DNA of 64,000 nucleotides, from contig NZ_JAEQNB010000001.1 in the NCBI RefSeq assembly GCF_016722965.1, positions 1,081,344 to 1,145,343 on the forward strand, written 5' to 3'. Position 1 is the first letter of the stretch. Every line of letters starts with the position of its first letter. The stretch is from Tumebacillus amylolyticus (GTDB taxonomy: Bacteria > Bacillota > Bacilli > Tumebacillales > Tumebacillaceae). A model generated the notes under the pieces. The model worked only from the letters and a program-made list of their open reading frames with translations. It was not told the origin of the DNA and made no database searches. Positions 37,651 to 45,502 of the stretch are shown one piece after another. A program made the position numbers and the translations under genes.

Positions 37651-37687
37651 CGTAGTAGAGGACAAACTCGCAAGGGGGTGGGCGGAC

Positions 37688-38341
37688 GTGCAACAATTGT
37701 TTCTTGCCTTGGAAATTTTGCTGGTCTCGGCCATTTTATCGGTGGACAACGCGCTGGTGATCGGCTTGGCGACCCGCCATCTCCCAAGCAATCTGCGTCA
37801 GAAGGCGATCTTCTGGGGCACGATGGGAGCGGTCGGCTTGCGTATCGTGTTGTCGCTCGTCGCTGTGATCTTGCTTAGCACACCGTATTTGAAATTGATC
37901 GGCGGTCTCTTCCTGCTCTATATTGCATTCAAGATGCTCGGCGACCACCAACAGATGAAAGACATGCGCCGGGGCGGCGGTTTGCTCCACGCGGTGTACG
38001 TCATCGTGATCGCCGATTTGGTCGTATCGGTGGACAACGTGCTGGCGATCGTCGGGATTTCCAAGGGCAACATGTGGCTCTTGCTGTTTGGCATCGCCGT
38101 CTCGATCCCGTGCATCCTCTGGGGCAGCGGGCTGATTGTCCGCTTGCTCACACGCTACCCGTGGCTGATGTACGCCGGGGTCGCCGTGTTGACCTGGACC
38201 GGATGCACGATGATCTTGGAGGAGAAAGTCGTCGCGTCCTTCGTCGAACCGCTGTCGTTGCCGGCCTACAGCTTCCACTTGGTCTCGGTCATTGCGACTT
38301 CGCTCGCCGGTTTCTGGACATCGAGACGCATCGCCGCTTAA
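37688..38341 (+). CDS. TerC family integral membrane protein
   Basis: A 217-residue membrane protein with about seven hydrophobic segments. The family acidic motifs in membrane segments are ILSVDNALVIGLA and VVSVDNVLAIVG, with GLRIVLSL between them. Relatives (YceF, YkoY, MeeF/MeeY) act in manganese export during protein secretion. The start GTG 37688 follows AAGGGGGTGGG. No yybP-ykoY riboswitch can fit in the 37-base gap, so its regulation probably runs through the upstream PadR gene. Its stop overlaps the convergent gene by four bases. Confidence 0.85.
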   Translation: MQQLFLALEILLVSAILSVDNALVIGLATRHLPSNLRQKAIFWGTMGAVGLRIVLSLVAVILLSTPYLKLIGGLFLLYIAFKMLGDHQQMKDMRRGGGLLHAVYVIVIADLVVSVDNVLAIVGISKGNMWLLLFGIAVSIPCILWGSGLIVRLLTRYPWLMYAGVAVLTWTGCTMILEEKVVASFVEPLSLPAYSFHLVSVIATSLAGFWTSRRIAA

Positions 38342-39234
38342 TTGGACAGGGTGACGTTGAACGGCTTGCAAGTTCCCTCATGCTCGGTGCAAACTTCAAA
38401 TTGCACCGTGACGAGTCGGGCTGTGCGCAACGCGAACGTCACGACCTTCGTCGCACCGGGACCCACTTCGATCGCATCGTGTACGTCGAGGCCGATCGGT
38501 TGTGGAGCGTCCGGTGCGAATTTTATTGTGAAGTGCTCCGCGGTCGTTGCGTTGTTGTTGGTCAGGCCGAGGTTGTAGACGTAGGTGATCGTCGAGCCGG
38601 TCTCGACACGGGACACTTGCTTGAACGAGACTTCCGACGCAGACGTGGACAACGCCGCGACGGTCATCGCCACAGCGAGGAGGAGGAGCAGCGTTGCAAC
38701 TCCAATCTTCGCGACCCGCGTTGGGTTGTCCGGCGTGAACAGATGTTGAAGAAAACCATACGGACAGACATTCTGACAAAACTTCGAGCGCAACTTCCAC
38801 AACAACGACCCTAAAAACAAACACAGCACCACAAAAAACGCCAGCGCCATCGGCGACTGACCGTACAGAATTCCATGCAGAGCCAAGCGCGGTTCATCGA
38901 AGTACGAGATCAGCGTAAACGCGATCAACGGCGTCAACACGACGGCAACGGGCTTGTCGAGACGGCGTTTTTCCAGCGCACGCAACGCTTTTGAAACGGT
39001 GTTGTGCGGACAGAGCGTCGAGCAGAACAACCGCGCCCGAAACGTAGACAGACCTATGACCAGAAAGACGAGCAGCAAAATCGTCAAGAGCAGCGGCAAC
39101 GGCTGGTCAAACGACAAGCGCTTCGTCATCCAATAATAGTGTCCACCTTGAATGTCCAATCGAAACAAATTCAGATACGGAACGATGAAAAAAAGTCCAA
39201 CGATCCACCAACCGATGTTCTTGCGCAAGTTCAC
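38338..39234 (-). CDS. FixG/NapH-like membrane protein with two CX3CP motifs
   Basis: A 298-residue membrane protein with five or six hydrophobic segments. RLFCSTLCPHN and KFCQNVCPYGFLQHLF are the paired C-x3-CP motifs of the Fer4_5 domain seen in NapH, NosR and CcoG/FixG, where they face the cytosol. The soluble ferredoxin domain of CcoG is missing. The last 95 residues resemble the Ig-like FixG C-terminal domain. A role in electron transfer or copper handling is a guess. The start GTG 39234 follows AAAGGAGACC. It is divergent from the DUF1292 gene. Confidence 0.75.
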   Translation of the reverse strand: MNLRKNIGWWIVGLFFIVPYLNLFRLDIQGGHYYWMTKRLSFDQPLPLLLTILLLVFLVIGLSTFRARLFCSTLCPHNTVSKALRALEKRRLDKPVAVVLTPLIAFTLISYFDEPRLALHGILYGQSPMALAFFVVLCLFLGSLLWKLRSKFCQNVCPYGFLQHLFTPDNPTRVAKIGVATLLLLLAVAMTVAALSTSASEVSFKQVSRVETGSTITYVYNLGLTNNNATTAEHFTIKFAPDAPQPIGLDVHDAIEVGPGATKVVTFALRTARLVTVQFEVCTEHEGTCKPFNVTLSN

Positions 39235-39282
39235 GAGTGAGGGTCTCCTTTCCGGGCACTCTATCCGTGGGAGGTGTTGACG

Positions 39283-39534
39283 ATGATACGTGATGTGATC
39301 GTGGTACAGGACGCCAAAGGTCAAGAGTTGGAGTACGGGGTGGAAGCGCTCTTGGAAATGAACGACCAAAGTTATGTACTGCTCGTCAACGAGGAAGACA
39401 CGCTGCTCATGAAGGTCGAAGGAGAAGGCGAGCAACAAGAACTCGTCGGCATCCCGGAACCGTATGTGCTGGAATCCTTGCTCGATGCCTACTCCATCGC
39501 CGTCGAAGCGGCCCCGGCAGAGGGCGAAGAGTAA
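39283..39534 (+). CDS. DUF1292 family protein
   Basis: An 83-residue acidic protein with the DUF1292 (YrzB-like) pattern: IVVQDAKGQELEYGVEALLEMNDQSYVLLVNEED, then a helix ending EPYVLESLLDAY. The function of the family is not known. The start ATG 39283 follows GGGAGGTG. A distant relative may be at 54105. A terminator follows. Confidence 0.75.
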   Translation: MIRDVIVVQDAKGQELEYGVEALLEMNDQSYVLLVNEEDTLLMKVEGEGEQQELVGIPEPYVLESLLDAYSIAVEAAPAEGEE

Positions 39535-39547
39535 CCTCCGAAAAAAG

Positions 39548-39586
39548 AAGCCGTTCGGTGCCGCGCGCACCGGGCGGCTTTTTTTT
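39548..39586. terminator. Terminator between the DUF1292 and bpsB genes
   Basis: AAGCCG-TT-CGGTGC pairs with GCACCG-GG-CGGCTT, followed by eight T on the plus strand and matched by A on the other side. Confidence 0.82.
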
Positions 39587-40149
39587 CAACGCTTGCCAAA
39601 CGGGTGAAAGCGCGGGAGGTTGCCCATCTGTTCGCCGTATGCGGTGACTTCCGCCAAGGCGCGTTCTTCGGCTTGGATGCGTACCCGCAGAACGATTGCG
39701 TTCAAGAGCGAGAACACCAGCGCGGTGATCGGTGCTCCAAACGCGAGCGGCAGCGTGAGCAATTCGACGGCGACCACCGTGTAGTTCGGGTGTTTCATGA
39801 ATCGGTAGGGACCGCGCCGCACCGGTTCACTGCCGGGCAGGACGAAGATCCGCGTGTTCCAGAACTTCCCGAGCGAACTCAGAATCCACACGCGCAACAC
39901 TTGGGCGAGGAGGAACAGAGAGAACGGCAAGAGGTACGGCGGTTGGTCCAGCCGCTCTCGTTCCAACACCTCTGCGACCAGGGAGACAAAAAACGTCGCA
40001 TGCAACAGCACGATCCATCGGTAATGTTCAGCGCCCACTTCAAATCCACCAATCGCCCGCATGTAATGCGCGTTGCGGCGGGCGACGGCGAGTTCGAGGA
40101 AACGCTCGGCGAGGACGAAGGAGAAGATCAACAGAAACCAAGTCACCAT
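39586..40149 (-). CDS. bpsB: Isoprenylcysteine carboxyl methyltransferase-like protein (BpsB/YpbQ)
   Basis: A 187-residue membrane methyltransferase of the ICMT fold with about four segments. The SAM-binding C-terminal pattern is GPYRFMKHPNYTVVAVELLTLPLAFG, followed by RIQAEERAL. In Bacillus subtilis the orthologue YpbQ (BpsB) methylates triketide and tetraketide pyrones made by BpsA. Here it overlaps the type III polyketide synthase gene by seven bases, the same arrangement. It is the last gene of the minus-strand pair. Confidence 0.9.
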   Translation of the reverse strand: MVTWFLLIFSFVLAERFLELAVARRNAHYMRAIGGFEVGAEHYRWIVLLHATFFVSLVAEVLERERLDQPPYLLPFSLFLLAQVLRVWILSSLGKFWNTRIFVLPGSEPVRRGPYRFMKHPNYTVVAVELLTLPLAFGAPITALVFSLLNAIVLRVRIQAEERALAEVTAYGEQMGNLPRFHPFGKR

Positions 40150-41213
40150 TGGAGAACCACCTGCTCACAGGAGAAGCCGGGGCCAAGAGAGAGAACGAGG
40201 CCGTGCTCTCCGGGTTGATGGGAATCTTGCAGTTCTTGAGCGAGCACGAACAGGACGGTGCACGACGACATGTTGCCGTGCGTGCGCAAGATGTCGCGCG
40301 AGTGGCGGAGCATCTCGTCCGGCAATTGCAGTGCTTCTTGGTACGCTTGCAAAACTTTCATGCCGCCGGGGTGCGCGATGAACCTCGTGAGGTCTGCGCG
40401 GCCGAGCCCCTTTTCGTGAAGGAACGTCTCGATCTGTGGGCGAATTTTCGATTCGACGATCGAGGGGATGTCTTTGGAAAAAATCACTTTCAGACCTTCC
40501 TCTTGCACATCCCAGCCCATAATGTCCATCGTGTCGGGCCAGATCGTCGAGTGCGAGCCGAGCACGCGGGGCGCACCCTCCGTGAGGGCAGGGTGTTTTT
40601 TGGCTGCTTCGTCACCGAGGAGCAGGACGGCGGCACAACCGTCGGCGAACAGGGAAGTGGCGATGAGGTTGCTTTTCGAACGGTCGCCGTGCAGGAACGT
40701 CAACCCGCACAGTTCGAGGGCGCAGACCAGCACTTTTTCTTGCGGATGTGCGAGGGCGAAATCGTAGCCGCGGGCGATACCTGCCGTGCCGCCTGCACAA
40801 CCAAGACCCCAAATCGGTGTACGCTTGAGGTTGGGACGCAACCCGAGTGCGTTGAAGAGGTGAGCGTCGAGACTTGGAGTTGCGAGACCGGTGGAGGAGA
40901 CGAACACGAGATGGTCGATGTCCTCCGGGGCGAGGTTGGCGTTTTGCAGACATTGGGAGATGGCGCTCTCGGCGAGTTGGACGGCGTGGGTGATGTAGAG
41001 TGCGTTTTTGTCAGCGAAGGAGTGCGGATGTTCGAACCACTCCATCGGTGTGGCAAAGTGGCGACGTTCGATCTGAGCCGATTCAAAGACGGCAAGCAAG
41101 CGGTCGATATCGCGAAACGCATCGCCAAACAAGCGGCGGGCGAACTCCCGGCATTGGTCTTGGGTGATGAGATGTTCAGGAACAGCGGTTCCGATTCCGG
41201 CGATGACTGGCAC
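40143..41213 (-). CDS. bpsA: Type III polyketide synthase, alkylpyrone-type (BpsA/BcsA)
   Basis: A 356-residue chalcone-synthase-fold enzyme that condenses fatty acyl starters with malonyl-CoA. The catalytic triad is visible: Cys139 in WGLGCAGGTAG, His281 in FIAHPGG, and Asn314 in THGNMSS. Length and order match Bacillus BpsA, which makes long-chain alkylpyrones and resorcinols. The start is GTG 41213, eight bases after GAGGAGAGG. The bpsB methyltransferase follows with overlapping reading frames. The products are probably membrane-associated phenolic lipids. Confidence 0.93.
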   Translation of the reverse strand: MPVIAGIGTAVPEHLITQDQCREFARRLFGDAFRDIDRLLAVFESAQIERRHFATPMEWFEHPHSFADKNALYITHAVQLAESAISQCLQNANLAPEDIDHLVFVSSTGLATPSLDAHLFNALGLRPNLKRTPIWGLGCAGGTAGIARGYDFALAHPQEKVLVCALELCGLTFLHGDRSKSNLIATSLFADGCAAVLLLGDEAAKKHPALTEGAPRVLGSHSTIWPDTMDIMGWDVQEEGLKVIFSKDIPSIVESKIRPQIETFLHEKGLGRADLTRFIAHPGGMKVLQAYQEALQLPDEMLRHSRDILRTHGNMSSCTVLFVLAQELQDSHQPGEHGLVLSLGPGFSCEQVVLQW

Positions 41214-41258
41214 GGGGAAATCCTCTCCTCAATTTTCCAGTTGTTGAGGGTAGTATGC

Positions 41259-41295
41259 AAAAAACCCACCGATTGTATGTACCGGCGGGTTTTCT
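41259..41295 (-). terminator. Terminator of the MltG-like gene
   Basis: On the minus strand AAAACCCG-C-CGG pairs with CCG-T-GGGTTTT (one bulged or mismatched base), followed by T. Confidence 0.75.
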
Positions 41296-41307
41296 TTGAA
41301 AGGAGTC

Positions 41308-42090
41308 CTAGTTCTGGAGCACGGTGAAGAGCTCCTCTTGCGACATCCCTTTTTTGAACGTATACGATTTGGGTTTGATCTGCGTATCGATCCCGCGCTC
41401 TGTCAGCGCTTGACCGAATGCCGCCTCATCGGTGATCAGACCTTTTTCCTTCAAGAAACCCGTCAACTCACTCAACGGAGCTCCGTCTTGCAACGTGAAT
41501 TCAAGCGTCTCCTGAGTTGCCGGAGTTTTGGCATCCTTGGTTGCGGTCGTCCCGGCCGTCGAAGTTGCATCGGTCGGATTCCCGCCCTGTACATTCTCTT
41601 CATACTGCTGTTCCGTCATCACCACATAGCCTTTCGCTTTGGCTTCCGCTACGAGGTCCCCCGACCCGAAGCCCCAAAAAGCCAGCGTGACGAGTACGGT
41701 CACGACCGAGCCGAGCACGCCTCCAAACAGCAGACGATTCCACTCGCGGAACCGGGTTTGCACCGCGTCGATATGGTGCAATTGCCACTCCTCTCGGTAG
41801 TAGGCAAACGTCATCACACAGGCGACTTTCTTCACACGAAAGCGCACCGTGAACAAGCTCTGCCCCATCGGGGTCTGTCCGGAACGGATCACTTTTCCAT
41901 TCACGGCACCCTCGATCAGCAGACGTTCCAATTCCAGATCGTCATCCGGCAATTCCTGAATCCCTTCGCGCAAAAACGCAACCTGCTTGTCCGAAAATAA
42001 CCCCATCGGCAGGTCCGGGCATCCGAGGTCTTGCATGGCGGTTCGCAACGGTTTGCCAACCGTGTCTTTCAACAAGTCGATGGTTGTCAT
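41308..42090 (-). CDS. Single-pass membrane protein with MltG-like C-terminal segment
   Basis: A 260-residue protein. A cytosolic N-terminal region of about 130 residues starts TTIDLLKDTVGKPLRTAMQ. A single membrane helix follows, LLFGGVLGSVVTVLVTLAFWG, then a Thr/Ala-rich linker. The end, ELTGFLKEKGLITDEAAFGQALTERG with YTFKKGMSQEELFTVLQ, resembles the LysM-like part of YceG/MltG endolytic transglycosylases, but the catalytic domain is absent. The start ATG 42090 follows GGGGGG; an ATG eight bases upstream is out of frame. Function is unknown. Confidence 0.7.
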   Translation of the reverse strand: MTTIDLLKDTVGKPLRTAMQDLGCPDLPMGLFSDKQVAFLREGIQELPDDDLELERLLIEGAVNGKVIRSGQTPMGQSLFTVRFRVKKVACVMTFAYYREEWQLHHIDAVQTRFREWNRLLFGGVLGSVVTVLVTLAFWGFGSGDLVAEAKAKGYVVMTEQQYEENVQGGNPTDATSTAGTTATKDAKTPATQETLEFTLQDGAPLSELTGFLKEKGLITDEAAFGQALTERGIDTQIKPKSYTFKKGMSQEELFTVLQN

Positions 42091-42200
42091 CTCTTCATCC
42101 CCCCAACTACACAATACGACAGAGAGCGACATGTTCTGTGGGTACATCTCTATAAAAAAAGGAAGTGACCCGAAAGCCACTTCCTTTTTCAACGCACATC

Positions 42201-42479
42201 TTAGACTTCGGTGGTGTACGGCATCAGTGCGACGACGCGGGAGTTCTTGATCGCGACGGTCACAGCGCGCTGGTGAGCTGCGCAGTTGCCGGTGATGCGG
42301 CGCGGCAGAATTTTGCCACGCTCGGAAACGTAACGGCCGAGACGACCGATGTCTTTGTAGTCAATGTGGTTCACTTTGTCTACGCAGAAGTTGCAGACTT
42401 TGCGGCGCTTGCCGCGACGCTTTTTGTTAAAACCGCCGCGCGGTTCACGATGTTCACGTTGTTCACGTTGTTCAGCCAT
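42201..42479 (-). CDS. rpsR: 30S ribosomal protein S18
   Basis: A 92-residue ribosomal protein. [11 protein letters not shown] in the N-terminal half and [23 protein letters not shown] are the S18 signature; the C-terminus ends [10 protein letters not shown]. The first 25 residues are an Arg/Glu-rich extension ([12 protein letters not shown]). It pairs with S6 on the 30S platform. The start ATG 42479 follows GAGGAGGAACG. It is co-transcribed with rpsF, with a 34-base gap and no ssb gene between. Confidence 0.97.
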   Translation of the reverse strand: MAEQREQREHREPRGGFNKKRRGKRRKVCNFCVDKVNHIDYKDIGRLGRYVSERGKILPRRITGNCAAHQRAVTVAIKNSRVVALMPYTTEV

Positions 42480-42513
42480 GATTCGTTCCTCCTCGTTGGT
42501 TCGGAATTTGGGA

Positions 42514-42801
42514 TTACTGTTCTTTGACGGTGGTCAGGTAGCGAAGCACGTTTTCGTCGATCTTGAGCAGGCGCTCAAGTTCAGCCGGAGTCGTGGTGTT
42601 CGCTTCGAAGTTCAGCAAAGCGTAGAACCCTTCACGGTTCTTGTTGATCTCGTATGCGAGACGACGCTTACCAAGCTTCGTGGTCGGAAGAACAGTGCCG
42701 CCTTCCTTCGCAACGACGCCTTCGTATTTCTCGATCGCTGCATCGCGAGCAGCTTCTTCGAGGTCCGCTTTCAGGACCAGCATAGTTTCATAGGCTCTCA
42801 T
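42514..42801 (-). CDS. rpsF: 30S ribosomal protein S6
   Basis: A 95-residue ribosomal protein: [46 protein letters not shown], and [16 protein letters not shown] are the S6 signature. The start ATG 42801 follows AAAGGAGGG; an upstream in-frame start has no ribosome site. It is the first gene of the rpsF-rpsR unit, under the promoter at 42861-42889. The leader contains a small GCTCC/GGGGC hairpin that could take part in S6:S18 autoregulation, but I cannot confirm the known motif. Confidence 0.97.
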   Translation of the reverse strand: MRAYETMLVLKADLEEAARDAAIEKYEGVVAKEGGTVLPTTKLGKRRLAYEINKNREGFYALLNFEANTTTPAELERLLKIDENVLRYLTTVKEQ

Positions 42802-42860
42802 CGTTAGCCCTCCTTTTGGACTTTGGCCCCGTATAGGAGCAAGGTAAAAACACAAAACCT

Positions 42861-42889
42861 AGTATATCAACGATCTCGCAATAGTGCAA
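42861..42889 (-). promoter_or_regulatory. Promoter of rpsF-rpsR
   Basis: On the minus strand TTGCAC (42889-42884) and TATACT (42866-42861) with 17 bases between, 60 bases upstream of the rpsF start. Confidence 0.8.
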
Positions 42890-42971
42890 GTCCCCATTTT
42901 CTGAAGAGGTCAGTTGTCAGACCTCTTACCCTCGTGTTACATTATATAAGGAAATAATACCTGTTCGAAAA

Positions 42972-42987
42972 TCGTAAGCGCTTACAT
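42972..42987. promoter_or_regulatory. cre-like palindrome before the 2-oxoglutarate oxygenase gene
   Basis: GTAAGCGCTTAC at 42974-42985 is a perfect 12-base palindrome. Read on the minus strand it fits the CcpA consensus WTGNAANCGNWNNCAW with one mismatch. It lies 16 bases before the start codon. Confidence 0.45.
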
Positions 42988-43001
42988 CTAAGGAGGCCGC
43001 C

Positions 43002-43952
43002 ATGAGCAAGACGACGATCCGTACCTTGAATTTGAAGAATTTCACCCATGGTAACAGTGAAGAACGTGCCCGCTTTGCAGAGGAGTTTACTGCCGGTCTG
43101 ATGGACTGCGGCTTTATCATCCTCGAAGGCCACGGGATCGACCCGAACCTGATTGGCAAGAATTACACCAACATCGAAGCACTCTTCGGTCAAGATCTGG
43201 AAACCAAGAGCAAGTACGGCAACATCTCCGGCGGCCAGCGCGGATACACCGGATTTGGCAAAGAACATGCGAAGAACCGCAAAGTCGGCGACCTCAAGGA
43301 ATTCTGGCACGTCGGACAAGAGTTGCCGAAGGGCCATGCACTCTATGAAGACTATCCGGAGAACGTCTGGCCGGAGCAGATCCCGACCTTCCGCAAAGAC
43401 TCGCTGTCGTTCTACCGTGAATTGGAGCGCGTCGCACGCAACATGCTGGAAGCGCTGGCGATTCAATTCGATCTGCGCCAAAACTTCTTCTCCGACATGA
43501 TTCACGAAGGCAACTCCGTGCTGCGTATGATCCACTACCCGGCGCTTGAGCCGCACATGGACCCGGAAGCCGTTCGTGCCGCCGAGCATGAAGACATCAA
43601 CTTGATCACCCTGCTCTGCTCTGCGACCGCATCCGGTCTGGAACTGCTGACCCGCGACGGCGAATGGTTGCCGATTGAAGCAGAGGAAAACCAAATCATC
43701 GTCGATGCAGGGGACATGCTCTCCCGCATCACCAACGAAGTCATCCCGGCGACCACGCACCGCGTTGTCAACCCGAAAGGCGAGAACACCTCTCGCTACT
43801 CGATGCCGTTCTTCGTCCATCCGTACTCTTCCTGTGTGCTCGACGTCATCCCGTCCTGCGTCACCGAAGAAAACCCGCAAAAATACCCGGCCATCACCGC
43901 AGGCGACTTCCTGTACCAACGCCTCGTGGAAATCGGCCTGATCAAAAAGTAG
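43002..43952 (+). CDS. 2-oxoglutarate/Fe(II) oxygenase, isopenicillin-N-synthase-like
   Basis: A 316-residue non-haem iron oxygenase. The N-terminal DIOX_N-like part has GLMDCGFIILEGHGID, and the catalytic core has the facial triad His196-x-Asp198 (AEHEDINLITLL) and His253 (TTHRVVNP), with Arg265-x-Ser267 for the 2-oxoglutarate carboxylate. The substrate is not predictable; plant-like and bacterial relatives hydroxylate or cyclise diverse small molecules. The start ATG 43002 follows TAAGGAGGCC. It stands alone, with a cre-like site in its leader and a terminator behind. Confidence 0.9.
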   Translation: MSKTTIRTLNLKNFTHGNSEERARFAEEFTAGLMDCGFIILEGHGIDPNLIGKNYTNIEALFGQDLETKSKYGNISGGQRGYTGFGKEHAKNRKVGDLKEFWHVGQELPKGHALYEDYPENVWPEQIPTFRKDSLSFYRELERVARNMLEALAIQFDLRQNFFSDMIHEGNSVLRMIHYPALEPHMDPEAVRAAEHEDINLITLLCSATASGLELLTRDGEWLPIEAEENQIIVDAGDMLSRITNEVIPATTHRVVNPKGENTSRYSMPFFVHPYSSCVLDVIPSCVTEENPQKYPAITAGDFLYQRLVEIGLIKK

Positions 43953-43970
43953 TTTTATATAGAAGAAACA

Positions 43971-44014
43971 AAAAAACCACGCCCCCTTCGTCATGAGGAG
44001 GGGCGTGGTTTTTT
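43971..44014 (+). terminator. Rho-independent terminator
   Basis: AAAAAACCACGCCCC pairs with GGGGCGTGGTTTTTT. Confidence 0.9.
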
Positions 44015-44027
44015 GCGTATTTTGGTG

Positions 44028-44126
44028 CTATTTGTATTGTTTCAAGGATTGGCGAAGGGTTTGCTCACAGATGCGGTTTTGGATGAAAGCCAGGATGAGT
44101 TCGTTTTTGGATTCGTGTTTTTTCAT
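44028..44126 (-). CDS. Possible 32-residue peptide gene
   Basis: A short frame encoding MKKHESKNELILAFIQNRIC and 12 more residues ending in KQYK, helical, amphipathic and basic at the ends. ATG 44126 has GAGGAG ten bases upstream, which is the main reason to list it. A TTGACA box lies near 44215-44210 and TATAAT near 44188, but they are 21 bases apart. It lies beside the T7SS effector module in the opposite direction. I recognise no family, and it could be chance. Confidence 0.4.
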   Translation of the reverse strand: MKKHESKNELILAFIQNRICEQTLRQSLKQYK

Positions 44127-44311
44127 AAGGGCAACACTCCTCGTTTGTTCTTCTTGGTAGCAGTCTATGCCCATTTTTGCTAGATTATACGTACAGAATT
44201 CGGACGGGAGTGTCAAAATGGGTCGGTGTCGCAAAGTTCAATGAGTTCCTAGGATGGTAAAATTTTGATATACTCTTTCTATAAAAGTGCTTAGTTTGGG
44301 GGGCGAGGGTA

Positions 44312-45490
44312 ATATCACGTATTTCGGATACCTATGCGATTCGGAATGGGGCTTGGCAGTTTGGGAGTGCCTCACAAGATTTCGCATCGAAAGTGTCGCG
44401 GTTGAAAGGTCTGCAGGCACAGACGTTAGAGGGTGCCTTCGCTTGGAAGGGAAGTGCAGCCCTAAAGTTTGCCGCCGTTTCTGATCTGATGTATGAGGAC
44501 CTCCGCACGGCAGGGACGATTTTTGAACGGATCGCGGGGACGTTGAATACATTGGCGGCGCAGTTGGATCAAGTCAACCATTTGATTCAACAGTCGGAGA
44601 GTCTGCAGGGGGAGATCAATCACTTGCATCACTGCATCAACAGTACCGACGACCCGAACCAAAAAGCGTCGTACCGCAGTGAACTGCAATACTATCTTAA
44701 CCGACGAGCCGCACTCATCGCCGAATCGGAAGAGATTGAACGACGAGCCAACAAAAGTGCCGAAGATGACTTCGCTGATCTTGGAAATATGGTGGAGAAC
44801 TTGCATTGCTTTCGATCATATGACGGACATATTGTCATTGATCCTGAAGCTCCAATCACTGGGCTTTCAAAAGGGATTGGTAATGCAGGTGCTATTTTAG
44901 ATGGGGAAAAAAGCATTACAAATGGATTGAATGGCTTTGGCGTATATCGAGTTCGTAGTGCTTCCAGGGACTATATCCTTGTGAAAAACGGTCACTTGGA
45001 AGGGATTCAAGGAACTCGTTACTACCTTTCAAATGCTCAGAACTATCCCCAAGTTATGAAATTCGCTGATCCTAAAGTAGCAACAGTTGAAGCCATGAAA
45101 GATCTAAAAGGATGGGGAACTCGTCTCGGATATCTCAGTATTGCATACGAAACGGGAGACCATTTGATAGAAAATATTCAAGAGGGAAAAAGTACAAGCC
45201 ATATCGTTGCAGAAGCTACTGTGGATGTTGCGGTCGGTACTGTTTCCATGGCAACGGCCACTTACACGGGGGCGGTAGTCGGCACGATGATTGGAGGCCC
45301 ACTTGGTACGATCGTGGGAGCGGCTGTGGGTGGAATTACAGGGTATTTGCTCTCTCAAGTAACGGACGGCACCTATGTGGAGGGCAAGTCAATCGGTGAT
45401 CACTTGAAAGACTCTTTGGAAGAGGGAATTGATGCTGTAGGAAATCTAACAAAATGCGGGTGGGATGCTACTTGCCATGTGTTCGACTGA
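44312..45490 (+). CDS. LXG/WXG-type T7SS effector with glycine-rich membrane segment; non-canonical start
   Basis: A predicted 392-residue substrate of a type VII (Ess/Yuk) secretion system. The helical N-terminal domain begins SRISDTYAIRNGAWQFGSAS and carries the WxG turn FAWKGSAALKF, then about 100 residues of coiled helix, as in LXG proteins. The C-terminal half has the Gly/Ala/Val-rich segment GTMIGGPLGTIVGAAVGGIT inside a hydrophobic stretch near 302-350, like glycine-zipper membrane-active toxins. The frame is open from 44285 but has no ATG, GTG or TTG before 44393. ATA 44312, eight bases after GGGGGG, places WxG at 45-47 as in EsxA-like proteins. GTG 44393 would cut off helix 1. A start mutation is also possible. 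Confidence 0.7.
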   Translation: MSRISDTYAIRNGAWQFGSASQDFASKVSRLKGLQAQTLEGAFAWKGSAALKFAAVSDLMYEDLRTAGTIFERIAGTLNTLAAQLDQVNHLIQQSESLQGEINHLHHCINSTDDPNQKASYRSELQYYLNRRAALIAESEEIERRANKSAEDDFADLGNMVENLHCFRSYDGHIVIDPEAPITGLSKGIGNAGAILDGEKSITNGLNGFGVYRVRSASRDYILVKNGHLEGIQGTRYYLSNAQNYPQVMKFADPKVATVEAMKDLKGWGTRLGYLSIAYETGDHLIENIQEGKSTSHIVAEATVDVAVGTVSMATATYTGAVVGTMIGGPLGTIVGAAVGGITGYLLSQVTDGTYVEGKSIGDHLKDSLEEGIDAVGNLTKCGWDATCHVFD

Positions 45491-45502
45491 GGAGGGGTAT
45501 GA

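Noticed and set aside
37651-37687. Possible yybP-ykoY manganese riboswitch before the TerC gene
   Set aside because: Only 37 bases separate the stop of the PadR gene from the TerC start, too short for that riboswitch.
44188-44215. TTGACA and TATAAT on the minus strand as promoter of the 32-residue peptide
   Set aside because: The spacing is 21 bases, too long for a normal promoter; not listed as a feature.
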